Source: Undaria pinnatifida
Lineage: Eukaryota > Sar > Phaeophyceae > Laminariales > Alariaceae
Direction of reading: 5' to 3'
Length of the DNA stretch: 64,000 bases
Assembly: GCA_012845835.1 (NCBI GenBank)
Contig: JABAKD010000005.1
Coordinates: 10,000,823-10,064,822, forward strand
Shown in pieces: positions 11,930 to 23,100 of this stretch. Numbering within the stretch: the first letter of the stretch is position 1; each line of letters begins with the position of its first letter. The notes beneath the pieces are model-generated. The model saw only the letters and a program-made list of their open reading frames with translations. It was not told the DNA's origin and did no database searches. Made by a program: the position numbers and the translations under genes.

Positions 11930-12230
11930 TTTTTTTTTTTTTTTTTTTTTCACACACATATACCTTCCAGCTTCTGAACAAGCCGTGGTACAGGTGTCGC
12001 CCCTTTCCCCCCCCCGGTTCTTGCCTTCAATTTTTATCGCGCATAGGGTTCAGCAATCCCACTCATCGACTTTTTCATCGAGTGTTGCTAACTTACGCTC
12101 TCGCACTTTGCTAAGTCAATTTGTAAAAAGTCCTCACGAATTTATACGAGTATGCACTCGGCGGGATTCGAACTCACGAAGCTGACCCATACCAGGGTCG
12201 AGGATAACCCGATACGCCACCGGGGCGACC
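11930..12230 (-). mobile_element. tRNA-derived SINE, family 1
   Basis: It lies in reverse orientation from the T run at 11930 (poly-A tail) to the tRNA-like head ending at about 12229. On the minus strand the head reads GGTCGCCCCGGTGGCGTATC with an A box-like TGGCGTATCGGG and a B box-like GAGTTCGAATCCC. Matching elements lie at 19868-20178 (-) and 41988-42304 (+). A 3' body block TTTTTATCGCGCATAGGGTT is shared by all three. Confidence 0.85.
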
Positions 12231-12774
12231 GTATACAATATCGGCCTGCGTTTTCCTTCTGCTTTACGCTTTGTAGGTATGTAGGGGAGGCACTCTAACC
12301 TACAGTATCAATTAAGTTATATTTTAAAAAAATCTTTGTCGAGGGGGGGTATTTTTTTTTCGTTTCTATCTTTTTAGGTTGGAAGGATTAGTAATTAATT
12401 AAGTTTGCAAAAGAGGAACGCGACTAAAAAGCTATCCGACATACATCTAGCATCTACAGCAGTGTATCATGTACCAGGGTCAACAGGGTGATGTTGATCA
12501 ATCTGTGTGCGAGAACTATGAAACCCATATGTACATGACTATCATGAAGTCAACGAAGAAGGAAGATGATGGTTGATTGTTGTATTATTACGAGCGATAT
12601 CGAGTTTGTGTTTTTCACCACGCAAAAAATAGGGACCCCTTCCTCTCGAGATGGCTCAAGCCTTTTCGTGCTTGATTGCCCTGTGGTGTTTGGACGGACG
12701 ATCTGATCAAAATCTCGCAACTTTCCACCAACGCCCTCAAGTTGACGAGAGTTACACTTTCTTACAACTCGTAC

Positions 12775-13140
12775 TCCGTTTTTTTTTTTGTTTTGGCTCA
12801 TCCCCTCTACCTGGTATTATATTTGCATTTTTCTTTCTCCTTCTCCCTCCCTAGACGTGACTCAGATCTAAGACCACTGAGGAGGCTCTTCTCCCCGGTC
12901 CCCACTACGGCTCACGCCTTCGTTTTTGTCGGGAGAAGACTCGAGCTACTTGTTCCCTCATTGACTCGAATCGAATTGAACCTACCCACGCTGGTATCAT
13001 ACGCGCTCTCAGCACTTGACTCCTTTTTTTCTTTTTGCAAGTGAACTCAAAAGTCCAACCCATGTGGGATTCGAACCGCAGAACCAACTCTTGTCTAGCC
13101 GACCCACGTGAAATCCGAGGGTAACCACTAGCGACCGGCT
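12775..13140 (-). mobile_element. tRNA-derived SINE, family 2, full length
   Basis: It runs from a T run (tail) through GACGTGACTCAGATC, GGGAGAAGACTCGAGC and a TTGACTCGAATCGAATTG block. The minus-strand tRNA-like head has an A box-like TAGTGGTTACCCTCGG and a B box-like GGTTCGAATCCCA. The head resembles a Glu/Asp-type tRNA only in general layout. Confidence 0.8.
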
Positions 13141-13201
13141 TACTCTGGGCTTATATGGAAGGGCCGTTTGTATTCGTGTAACATTAATATAGTAGCCGTT
13201 C

Positions 13202-13290
13202 TTAACCCCTTTACAACTGGAAACCCGTTTTCGGGGACAAGATTACTTTGGTTTAGTATAGGGAGGAGTTTGGGGGCTCTAAAGAGGTTG
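13202..13290. mobile_element. Short TTAA-type element, about 90 bp, copy 1
   Basis: It starts TTAACCCCTTTACAACTGG, passes through CCCGTTTTCGGGGACAA and AGTATAGGGAGG, and ends CTCTAAAGAGGTTGA, with a mutated right TTAA. It is homologous to the elements at 21272, 42539, 44914 and 50161, which keep TTAA on both sides. Confidence 0.7.
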
Positions 13291-13876
13291 ATCCTTGGGC
13301 ACCGCACTCCCGACACGGGGGCAAAACACTTGAGTTAGAAAGGATTGTTTTAGGACTTGGAAACGGGTCAAGTTTTCGTCCGGTTATATGAATGAGTTAT
13401 GTGAATGTCGTTGTGGTGTTTGAAAGGTGCCTTACAGCAACAGCATCGATGTACGTGCTGGGCCGGCCAAGAAACCCATAATCCGTCAGTCTGGCATATC
13501 TTTTGAACGACAGTGACTCACTGCACACTGAGCATATCCTCGTAATCAGCTAGATACGGTGGTCATTTTTAAGCCCTCCAGCTTGAGAATCTGCCGAGTT
13601 GATGCCGAACTAGTGGTTGCTACTCACGTCTCCTAGTTTAAGCATTTTTTCATGATTTTTTTGTGTCGCTTTTTTTTAAATTGCTCGAAATACAACGTGG
13701 AGGGAATTGGCTCAAATTTTCTGGGCATGTACATCTTGGGATGAGGAGTACGGACATATGCGTTTCATTTCATGGGTCACTTTCGTTCGAAAGTTATGGA
13801 GGAATCCCTGAAATATATGTAAATTTGTATGCAGAGGCCCTTAGGTGGAAACTTGGCCATGCACCTCTCAATTTTT

Positions 13877-14102
13877 GAAGTTCGGACCTGAAATTTTGAC
13901 TCGTGATTTGGACCAAGCTCACCTAAACGTTACCCGACGAACTCCGAAAGAAAGTAAAAAAATGGCCGACAGATGGCCGGCCAAAAGTTTTCCAAAATCA
14001 TGAAATTGATGAAAAGTCCACAATTTTTTTTTTCGAGTTCGTCGGGTACTGTTTTGGTGAGCTTGGTCCAAATCACGTGTCAAAATTTCAGGTCCGAACT
14101 CG
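13877..14102. repeat. Inverted repeat, arms about 67 bp
   Basis: The left arm 13877-13943 (from GTTCGGACCTGAAATTTTGA) and right arm 14035-14102 are reverse complements with a few differences, separated by about 91 bases. Transcribed, it would form a long hairpin. It sits directly before the larger foldback at 14382, so both may be parts of one transposable element. Confidence 0.75.
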
Positions 14103-14381
14103 AAAAAATGAGCGCTGCACAGCGATATTGGCTTGTTTTGAGCGTCTTGGCCGGCCCAGCTTGTATTGTCCCTGCGGACGTCCCGCGACGCTGTTATAGC
14201 CCATAACGGCGCGGTAAAATGCAGAACATGCCATCCGGCGTTGTAGTATTGGAGGCGCCGACCCTTGCACCACACCGTAATTACAGGAGGGGAAAAGTAC
14301 GAAGCATTCGCACTTTTTTTAGGATCCATGGTGTCCTCAACTCTTTCTACAAGATTGTCCACCTTGATCGGGAACCACGAT

Positions 14382-15184
14382 GACAGAAAGCGGTATACCG
14401 CAACCATTCCGCGCCACAGTACGGTATAGCAGAATACACCTAGATTTTTTACCCTGATCCGCGACGCTGATTGGTCAACTCAGCCTCGTGCCGTTTTGGA
14501 CACCAACTCACTTGCGGTACATGGTACCGAGGCTTTTCAGTTCGGCCGTCACCGTTTTCTGACACAACTCGTACCGCTTTCTGTCGGAAAAAATACCATG
14601 CGGACCGGCTCTGCCCGAGACTCTTCACGGCCCATAGCCTTCCAATTCCCGACCGAATCTCAACCATGAGCGCCACGTCATGTAACATGCATAGAACTGC
14701 GCGCTATCTACATATTCCGGATCCCTTCAGGGCAATCATTGCAACACCCGTTGGGCACAGCACTAGCAGCACGAGCCGCTGCTCAACCACGCAAAGCTCG
14801 CACACGTACGTATTGCGGGGGAAAGGTTGGGGCAAAAGGACAAAGAGGGAGTGATATTTGATCTGAAGGGATCCGAAATATGAAACCGCGCAGTTCTATG
14901 GTTGAGATTCGGTCGGAAATCGAAAGGTTATGGACCCGTAAAGAGTCTCGGGTCAAGTCGGTCCGCATGGTATATTTTCCGACAGAGAGCGGTACGAGTT
15001 GTGTCAGAAAACGGTGACGGCCGAGCTGAAAAGCCGCGGTACCATGTACCGCAAGGAGTTGGTGTCCGAAACCGGCACAAGGCTGAGTTGACCAATCAAC
15101 GTCGCGGATCGGGGTAAAAAATCTAGGTGCATTCTGCTGTACCTCACAGTGGCGCGGAATAGTCGCGGTATACCGCTTTCTGTC
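14382..15184. mobile_element. Large foldback structure, arms about 320-350 bp
   Basis: Arms at 14382-14730 and 14862-15184 are reverse complements with scattered differences and a few small gaps. The outer ends read GACAGAAAGCGGTATACCGC and its complement. The arms close on GGATCCCTTCAG / CTGAAGGGATCC, with a spacer of about 131 bases that has no coding content. This fits a non-autonomous foldback or long-TIR DNA element. No target duplication was recognised at its ends. Confidence 0.75.
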
Positions 15185-16090
15185 GTCCGCCCATTTTTAC
15201 TTACAGCGCGAATTTGAGTCAACACGCCGATGAAAACCGTAAAAACATTCATTTTATTTTATTTGATATCTCAGCGAGATCGAATCTCACCCAATTCGTT
15301 GCCAACATAGAGATATGGCCAAAATACAAAATATGATTGCGTGCATAAAACAACTAGTAACGAGAAAAATGGCATTTCTGCGATGCAGCTCTCAGTTTTG
15401 AGATTTTCGAAAATCAACCCGTATTTGCAACGCGCGTGCAAAGTTACTTCGAGTGGAACCATTGTACGTTTATTTTTGGTCAAAAAGTTATGACCGTTTT
15501 TGTATTTTTCGGAGGTGTGAACCGGCCTTATCTCTCGGATACAGTAATAAAATAAAGGTCCAGTATGAGGAAATGCGTTGGTTGTCGTGTAAACAACCCC
15601 GTGTCACAAAATTGCACGTCCAGGTCCGTAAAAATGGGCGGTGCGTGGCCAGTCTTGTGCTTATACAGAGTCTTAACTGCCCCAACTCGTAGACGCGCCG
15701 CTCGGCGTTTGCACTCTGCCGTTCGCTTGAAAAATCGGTCTTGAAGTTTATCCCTGGGGCGTGTTCAAACCGGTACAAGCTTGTCATGGACCTGCTACGC
15801 GTATACGCGCATTGAGTTGTGCCGGTGCACAGCTTTTCCGAACCCCCGGGATGTTGGTCTACAGCAGTACTGTTTGTTGACAGGGACAGTTGCGGTGCTA
15901 CGTGGTTGCGTGTGTTGAGGGGAGTGGCCTCGTTTTTTTTTTTTTTTTTGTCTTTTCCACAACAGCGCTGATTACCCTCTGAGGGTCCATGTACAGCAAT
16001 ATAACAAAATATAATTTTACTCTCGGTGATTTTATTACGTGTGCTGCCCATAGCAGCAATGGTAGACGGGAGGATTTGGAAAGATATGGT

Positions 16091-16155
16091 AAAGCTTAAG
16101 CTCACCACACTTGCTTGCACATATTTTCGTGCACGTCGTATGTCAATTTAACTCC
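16091..16155 (-). mobile_element. Fragment of the poly-A retroposon family
   Basis: The stretch with AGCTCACCACACTTG, ATATTTTCGTGCACGTCG and GTCAATTTAACTC matches, in reverse, the 3' half of the element at 766-1013 and the copy at 19301. The poly-A side is lost. Confidence 0.6.
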
Positions 16156-16184
16156 TCCATTGTATTCGCAAAATTAAATATATC

Positions 16185-16255
16185 ACGCAGCTTGCGAAGA
16201 TGAGTATCGGCCCTAAATTTATCGAACTCAGAGCTGACGTGTTTAAAATATATTT
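16185..16255 (+). repeat. Dispersed repeat core (short-ORF family), copy 5
   Basis: The core has an ATG at 16200 and reads MSIGPKFIELRADVFKIY, a diverged copy. Confidence 0.7.
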
Positions 16256-16808
16256 TTTTCAATTATTAACTCGTTCTTGTCATGGTGCGAGCATGCAGCA
16301 CACGGCGGTGCAAGCTGTGCGCGTGTGTTTAATAGTACTTGCTTTGGAGTTCGACAAACAGTAGTAAAATCTTCGTCAGCTAATCTACAAGCAACCCGGG
16401 TTGCTTCGTGTTGACCCCCTTTAGAGCCCCAACAGTATGTGCTCTGTTGGGTGTCTAGCGTGCGGCAGTTTTTTTGTCTAGTAATCGTTGTGCCCGGTCC
16501 CAAAGAGGTAGTACAAGAGAGGAGGCTTACATCCATTTCAATTTGTTTCCTTTTTTTTGCGCTTTTTGCTGGGTAAGGAGCGTATACGCCATGGCTATTA
16601 GATAACGCTCTATGAAATACCTCGTACAACTCCATAAATGTTTTCGCTTTTTTTTTCTCTCTTTTTCTTTGAACGGATAGCATGTACTGGTATTCGTTAC
16701 TCAACAGTGTTTTCCTGAACTCTTGTTGCACGTATTTCTCTCAAGTTTTCTTGCCAGTTGCTTCTTCTATTTTTTATTGCCATTATCCATTACCAGTATT
16801 TTATTAAA

Positions 16809-16900
16809 ATATTTCAAGGACGTCAGCCGTGAGTTCGACGAATTTCGGGTCAATACTCATCTTTGCAAGCTGCGTTGGTGGTACTTGTAATATACTTTAA
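16809..16900 (-). repeat. Dispersed repeat core (short-ORF family), copy 6
   Basis: On the minus strand the ATG is at 16860 and the frame reads MSIDPKFVELTADVLEIF. The core is nearly identical to the copy at 7937. Confidence 0.75.
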
Positions 16901-17054
16901 TTACGTATACCTGTATTCCTTTTTTTCGTCTTGTTAGTTTCTGGTTTTTTCTTCACCAGTGCCAGTAGTGTTCACCAGTGCTCACTTTGTTTCTGATTAA
17001 AGTATAAAGTTATTTTTTTCTTTCCTTCGTGTTTTTCTTTTTCCAATCATTCAG

Positions 17055-17186
17055 GTTGAGACTAAGGTTACGAAAAAGCTCCAAGTTGTCGCGACGAAGG
17101 TTGAGAAATTTCGGTCAGAACCCGATTCTCCCCAAGAAGTGGCCTGGAGGGAGTGGGCAGCGAAGATTCTTGAGGAGTACGAGCCG
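17055..17186 (+). CDS. Exon: charged helical segment before the PHD finger
   Basis: This is a 44-codon exon between a T/C-rich acceptor (TCATTCAG|GTTGAG) and donor CCG|GTAAGG. It is rich in Lys, Glu and Val (KVTKKLQVVATKVEKF) and is probably helical. It begins and ends in phase 0, matching both the candidate exon at 6892-7095 and the next exon. Confidence 0.7.
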
Positions 17187-20100
17187 GTAAGGTCGCCGTC
17201 TTGTTTACCACTGCAATGCTTGTCCCACACTATTTCCAAGTAGATATCTTCATAAACTTGGGTGCACCGTTCTTATCGAAGCCGCTTTCTGTTTTTGTGT
17301 TTGTAACATTCCGCTTTTTGTTTACCCTGTTCTTGCGTGCATGCGTGCGCCCCTCTCTTCTCCGTTTCATGCGCCTTCCCGGTACCGGCTATAAGTTGCG
17401 GATTCGGATAGTGGCAGAGCGGGCGAAGGCCAATGCGAAGAAGGACGAGCAGCGCAGGGTTGAGGCGAAGCGCCAGGAGGAGGAGCTTATGGCTGTCTGC
17501 TACGTCTGCCACAGCGGAGACCACAGCGACGAGGATAGCATTGTGTTCTGCGACCGCTGCTGCGTCGCCGTTCACACTTCGTGCTACGACGCTCAAGGGG
17601 TGAGAGGATGGGAGACGAGGCTAGATTGCAATCCTAGAACTGTAGCACTGAATTGCAGGCCACGCGCTGCTATCAGGTTCTTTGTGTTTCAAGCTAGAGC
17701 CCGTCGCCGCTGTACCCCTAACGCTATCGCTCTGCCCCTCCCTCTCTCCTTCCACTCACGCCGTTGCTGATGGTGATTTTTCCTGTCTTCCCTTTCATGT
17801 GTCCCTAAAGGTGAACGCAACCGACAACTGGTACTGCGACTTCTGCAGCTATGTCATTTCCAAGGTGCGAACAAGCGCTATTCCCTCGGAAGCAATTACC
17901 GAATTGGCCATTTGGTTTACTTCATAGATCTGGAGTTGTTGATTTTGCGTGTTGGCCTTTTTCTGTACACCCAACCCCACTACGAGTACCCGTTTTTTGT
18001 TTTGTTTTTGCTCATCCCTACTATTATTTTCTCAATTTCATTTCATGTTCTCCCTCTCCCTAGACGTTACTCAGATCCAGGGTCACATGGCAGGCTCTTC
18101 TCCCCTCTCCCCGCTACCGTCGAGAGGACCCTCCAGTTTGATCGCGAGAAGACTCTATTACGGAGGACGATAGTAAATATGACCAAATATTGGTAGTAAA
18201 ACAGATTGATACTCCGGAGTATATAGGTTTTTGTGTTCACCGTAGGTCCTATTTACTAGGGGTCCCCCGTAATAGCTGTTTCCTCCTTCGTCTACTGGCA
18301 TCGAAATTGCGCCTACCCACGCAGCTAGGCGCTCTCAGCAGTTGATTCCTCTGGTTTTTATTGCAGCAAATACACTCGAGAATCCAACCCGCGTCGGAGT
18401 CGAACCCCAGAACCGACTATAATAAGTAGTAGCATTCGAGGGTAACCACTAGACCACCTGGGCGACCGGCTTACGTACTATTCACTATTGTAACCTCCTG
18501 CGCTCGTGTGTGTGTTTTGTTCACGTTAAATCGGTTCTTTTACCCAATGAAATACTTTGAACGCCCAGTGTTTAATGCTGATTTTTCATCCTAGAGAGAT
18601 GCAAATTGTTTGGTCAGGCTGAAACAGAGAAACCAAAGGAACAAACTATCGCGAAATGAACAGGAAAAAAGCGAATTAAATGTCAGCGTACCGGTTATGA
18701 ATAAGGCATACTGCTGGGTATACTTCCTCTGTACGAATACCTTAAGTAAAGCCATCTATGTTTGCGCAAACCCTTAACCGTGTCCGATTTTTAATCCGAT
18801 GTTTTATTGGATTATTGGGGTGTTTTTGGTCTAACTGTTGAATAAAAAAGCTTCGAACATCTCCGCCTGGGGGGTAAACGACCGAGAATACAACAGTCGA
18901 CCCCAAAAAGCTCGCAGATCGCCCTTTATACGTGATGAAAGAAAAAATCATTCGGCGCAGAAAAATCTCAAAAAACGACCCCAAAAAGATCCACTGTTAA
19001 GTGTTTTTTTTTTTTTTCCGTGTAAGAACTGCTGTAACTCACATTTTTTTCATGTTGTCAGCTTCTCATGTAATAACGATTGTGCCATCGTCAACATTGC
19101 TGTTCGAGAAAAAAAATGAAAAATAATCGTTATAATATATGAGCGTGGTCCAGTTCTTAAGAGCATACCACCTACTCGAGCATCTTGCTTGAGGTACACT
19201 CGTCTTTGTACGAGACGAAGAGGGTTATCACTACGTTGGTTGACTGCGTTTGATGCAGTTTTGGTTAGGGTTTCTTATATTTTTCAAGAAAGTATGTCAA
19301 CTTTTTTTTTTTCTCCTCCGGCGGATGGGGAAAAATACTGCTCAAGCTCACCACGCTTCCACGTATTTTCATACACGTCGTGTGTCAATTTAATTTAACT
19401 CAATTGCATATTAGCAATAATATGTCGGCCTTTTTCTCAAGTAAGTAGTGAGGTACTCATGTACGATCTGAATATATATATATATACTTCGAAGTATATG
19501 TATATACGACGTATGCACACCTAGTCAGTAGACCTTACCAATTTTTTCGAGAAAATGGTTGACACACTCTTTGTACGAGACGAAGGTGCTTTCACCCACA
19601 CTGGTTGGTTTCATTCCATTAGGGTTGGGGTTAGGGTTAGGGCATACATAATTTTAAGTGTATGTCAACTATGTCGTCGAAAAAGCGACAAGGTGCTCTT
19701 CACCTAGTGGGGTGTCTTTCTTCAACCATGCTAGAGTAAAATGGTTAGAAATGTCAAATACTGCTGTCTGTGTATCACCGCCTTAGGGGTCTATTATAGT
19801 AGTACGTAGTGTATAAGCATCAGCATGCACCCCTACGTAATGTAGTACTAGTATTATTACCGATAGTTTATTTATTTATTTATTTTTCACACTTCTACTT
19901 TCCAGCTTCTGGATAAGCCGTGGTCACAGGTGTCTTCCCTTCCCCTCCCCGGCTATTGCCTTCAATTTTTATCGCGCATAGGGGTCAGCAATCCCACTGC
20001 TCGTCAATTTTTCACCGAGTGCTGTTCCTAACTCACGCTCTCGCGCTTTCCGCAAGCCAATTTGTGCACAAGAAAAATTCCCTACGAGTTATAGGAGTAT

Positions 20101-23100
20101 GCACTTGAGGGAACTCGAACCCACGAAACTAACCTATACCAGGCTCGAGGATAACCGGATACGCCACGGGGGCGACCGGCATCCGATGTACCTGGTACCT
20201 GGTCCCAACCCGATCTGAAGCCTAACCCATACCCTAGCCCGAAAATCATACGGGGTGGGATCGGGGTGTGTACGTAAATTACATTGTTTTGGGTGTGAGT
20301 GCATTTTTCTATGCGCTCTTAGGGGTGTAGAGAATTTTTTCATATGACATGCATCCCGACCGACGCATGCCTCTTTGTATATACGTAGCCCCTAGGGGTG
20401 TGTGTAGGGATGTATATAATTTTCCGTACGACCTGCACCCCGACCGACGCATGCCTCTCTATTTTTTTTTTTACTGGGGCTTCTCCCTCACTTGAGCGGC
20501 TCCATGCTTGACCCGAACACTAACTTCGAGAAGAAAATGGAAGTGCAACCGATAAACAAATCATCCCCCGCCTAGGTATTTGACGACTTATGCCCTGTAC
20601 TGTTGTTGTAATGTCCACGATATCGCGTCCCTCTTCTGTGCAGTGTATTAATTGCAACCAACCCCCGTGTATGTGCTACTATCTTCCCCTCTGCGAAGTT
20701 TCTGGCTCTTTTTTGTGTGCTTGGTGTTGATTTGTTTCACTGGATAAGTCCTCAGTTGAGGAAGGAGCACAGCCTCTCACAAACGTTTTGGCCAATAAGG
20801 GCCATCCTGGCCGTAGCAAGTGCCCGGCTAATAGACGTTACTCATGGTTTAAGAGGAAGCATATTGGTAAACTCTTGTCTGCCACACCTTTCAGCCTTGA
20901 TCCACAGAGCGGCAAGCAGTAGTTTCAACTTGTCGGCTGGCATCCAGCTTTCTGTTCTCTGTTGTATGCGTCGCGTCTCTAGTGCTCGTCGTGTCCTTGT
21001 TTCTCCCGGGAGAGCGAGTTCAACCTCGACCAGAGTCACTCCCTGATGCAATGTGATTCAACACCGAACCACGAACCCTAGATTCCTCCGTTTAGTCTTC
21101 CGCTTTTTTTTGCGGCGTTTTCATATATCTGTTTTCGCCGCTATCTCCTAACCCCTCCAGATTTTTTCTATCGAGTTGCTAGGACAAACAGCTAGGGTCT
21201 TGTTGTCTCCTGTTTATCTCCGGGAGGACGGATAGACATGGTTGAGGTCACCTCAATGTTAAAAGCATAGCTTAACCCCTTTGGGGCCCCAAAACTGTTC
21301 CCTGTACTATTTCCAAGTAGTTTTGTCCCCAAAACGGGTTTCTAGTTGTAAAGGCGTTAAGCTCACCATACTGGTAAAATAATGGTCAAGAGTAGCTTTT
21401 TTGGGATTTCAGAGGGGAGACACAGCGGTTCAAGATTGCGATTTCAACCGCAACCACCCGAAGCTAATAGAGCTCGAAGTTAAGGATGATGCATTCAATG
21501 CAGGGCTCCAATGCGGCGGTTGTGGGTTACGCCCACAGCATTCGCCCCCCACTCCTATCCGTACCCCCATCCTCCCCCCTCCCACCCCTGTACCAAGTAC
21601 CCCTGTACCAAGTACCCCTGTACCAAGTACCCCTGTACCCCAACCCCCATTCTCCCACCCTCGGCCTATCCCTTCAGCCCCATTGCCACCCTCAACCATA
21701 TTCCCTCCCTCTCCCACTTGTCACTCCAATCCATTCCCAACCCCACCACCCACCCCTACCCATTCCCCACCCCCCCCCTCCCCTATACCCCTCGCGACCA
21801 GCACTCGACCCCTACGCACCCCTATGCACCAACCCACCACTATACTCCTCCCCCATCCCTTATACCCCATCATGCCACCATACTCCTCCCCCCTCCCTTA
21901 TATCCCTACCTCAGCCAATACCGCAGCCAATACCGCACCCCTATACCACCCACACATCCCCACACATCCCCACACATCATCCCTCACTCCCACCGCCCCC
22001 CCTATACCTTTCACCCCTACATCCCAACCCCATCCCTCACCCCCACCCCCTCCACATCCCAACCCCATCCCTCACCCCCACCCCCTCCCCTATATTCCTA
22101 CCGATACCAATACCCCACCCCTGTACCCCAACCCCACCCCTCACTCCCACCCGCACCTCCTCAAACTTACCGCCACACCACTAGGCAAGGAAGCACCTGG
22201 AGGTCGTGCTGGCTACCTTGGTGACGTCAATGCAGAAGCCGAAGACGCCGCTTGCTCTACCGATGTCAGAAAAGATGGACGTGGCAGGGGAGGGGAGGAA
22301 CGGGAAGGGAGTACTCAGCATTACCTCCGGACAGAGCGTCGGACCGCCACCGTCTGCGGCCGCCTCCACCCGCGCGCCCACGCAGGGTCCAGCTAAGAAG
22401 ATCAGGATCAAACTGTCGCGACCCCAGAAAGATCCGGGCAAGACAAAGGCCCCGAAGAACCTGCAGCGCAAGCCGTGCGTACCGCCTCAAGACCTCGCTG
22501 CCATGCCATCTTCTGCGATGACGGCGGACGAGGCGGAAGACTCGCTCGTGACGCCGTACGTGTCTCCCCCGTCGTTGGTTGAAGCTGACGCCGCGAAAGC
22601 TAAGACCGGGCTTCCCACACAAGCCAAAGCACCGGCGGGTCACCTTCGAAAAACCGGTTCCAAGCTTTCGCCCTCGGACGCAAGTGCTATTGCTGCAGCG
22701 GGTTCGTGTTCGGCGACGTCCTTGTCTGCGAGCGGCCGTGGCCGTGGCCGTGGCCGTGGCCGTGGCCGTGGCCGCGGTCGAGGCCGGGGGCTTGACCGAG
22801 GCGGGGGGCGTGACCGGGGTATCCGTGGTGGTGATGTTGGTAGTGTTGATGTGGATGAACGTGGTGTTAGTGGTAGCGTTGGTCTAGATAGTTGCGCTAT
22901 GCGAGTGGATGCGGGCGTGTCGTCGACTTCCCACCCCCCAAAGGTGGTAGAGGTTGTGGACCTTGTAGAGCAGGACGCAGGGACGAACGGAAAAACCGAT
23001 TCACGGACGCTGGGCTCTAGCCGGGAGGCAGAGTTGGCGAAGCTAGCGGCAGAGGGCTGGGTGAAGGGGCCCATGGGACCACCACTAACCCCGGAAGAAG

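Larger units (their letters stand above)
7096..17054. other. Putative 10-kb first intron or intergenic DNA, filled with repeats
   Basis: No exon is supported between these points. The stretch holds dispersed short-ORF repeats, three complete tRNA-derived SINEs and fragments, GATC-rich blocks, a purine-rich tandem repeat, a TTAA-flanked element and two foldback structures, each listed separately. A short run TTAGGGTAAGGGTTAG near 8297 resembles telomere repeats but is far too short to mark a telomere. Confidence 0.4.
17865..22184 (+). other. 4.3-kb intron holding SINEs, a nested MITE and a C-rich tract
   Basis: The intron starts GTGCGA and ends CACTAG. It contains a family 2 SINE with a nested MITE, the poly-A retroposon copy at 19301, a family 1 SINE, a TTAA element and a long C-rich tract before the acceptor. 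A direct repeat of about 105 bases lies at 19196-19300 and 19562-19668, ending GTATGTCAAC in both. Two related units at 20318-20465 share CCCCGACCGACGCATGCCTC in one form. An open minus-strand frame at 20842-21051 (ALPGETRTRRALETRRIQ) looks mildly protein-like but is unidentified. Confidence 0.6.

Noticed and set aside
21511-22224. Pro/Thr/Ser-rich forward frames of over 200 codons
   Set aside because: All three forward frames are open because the tract is C-rich, and none has a motif. The good exon begins at 22185.
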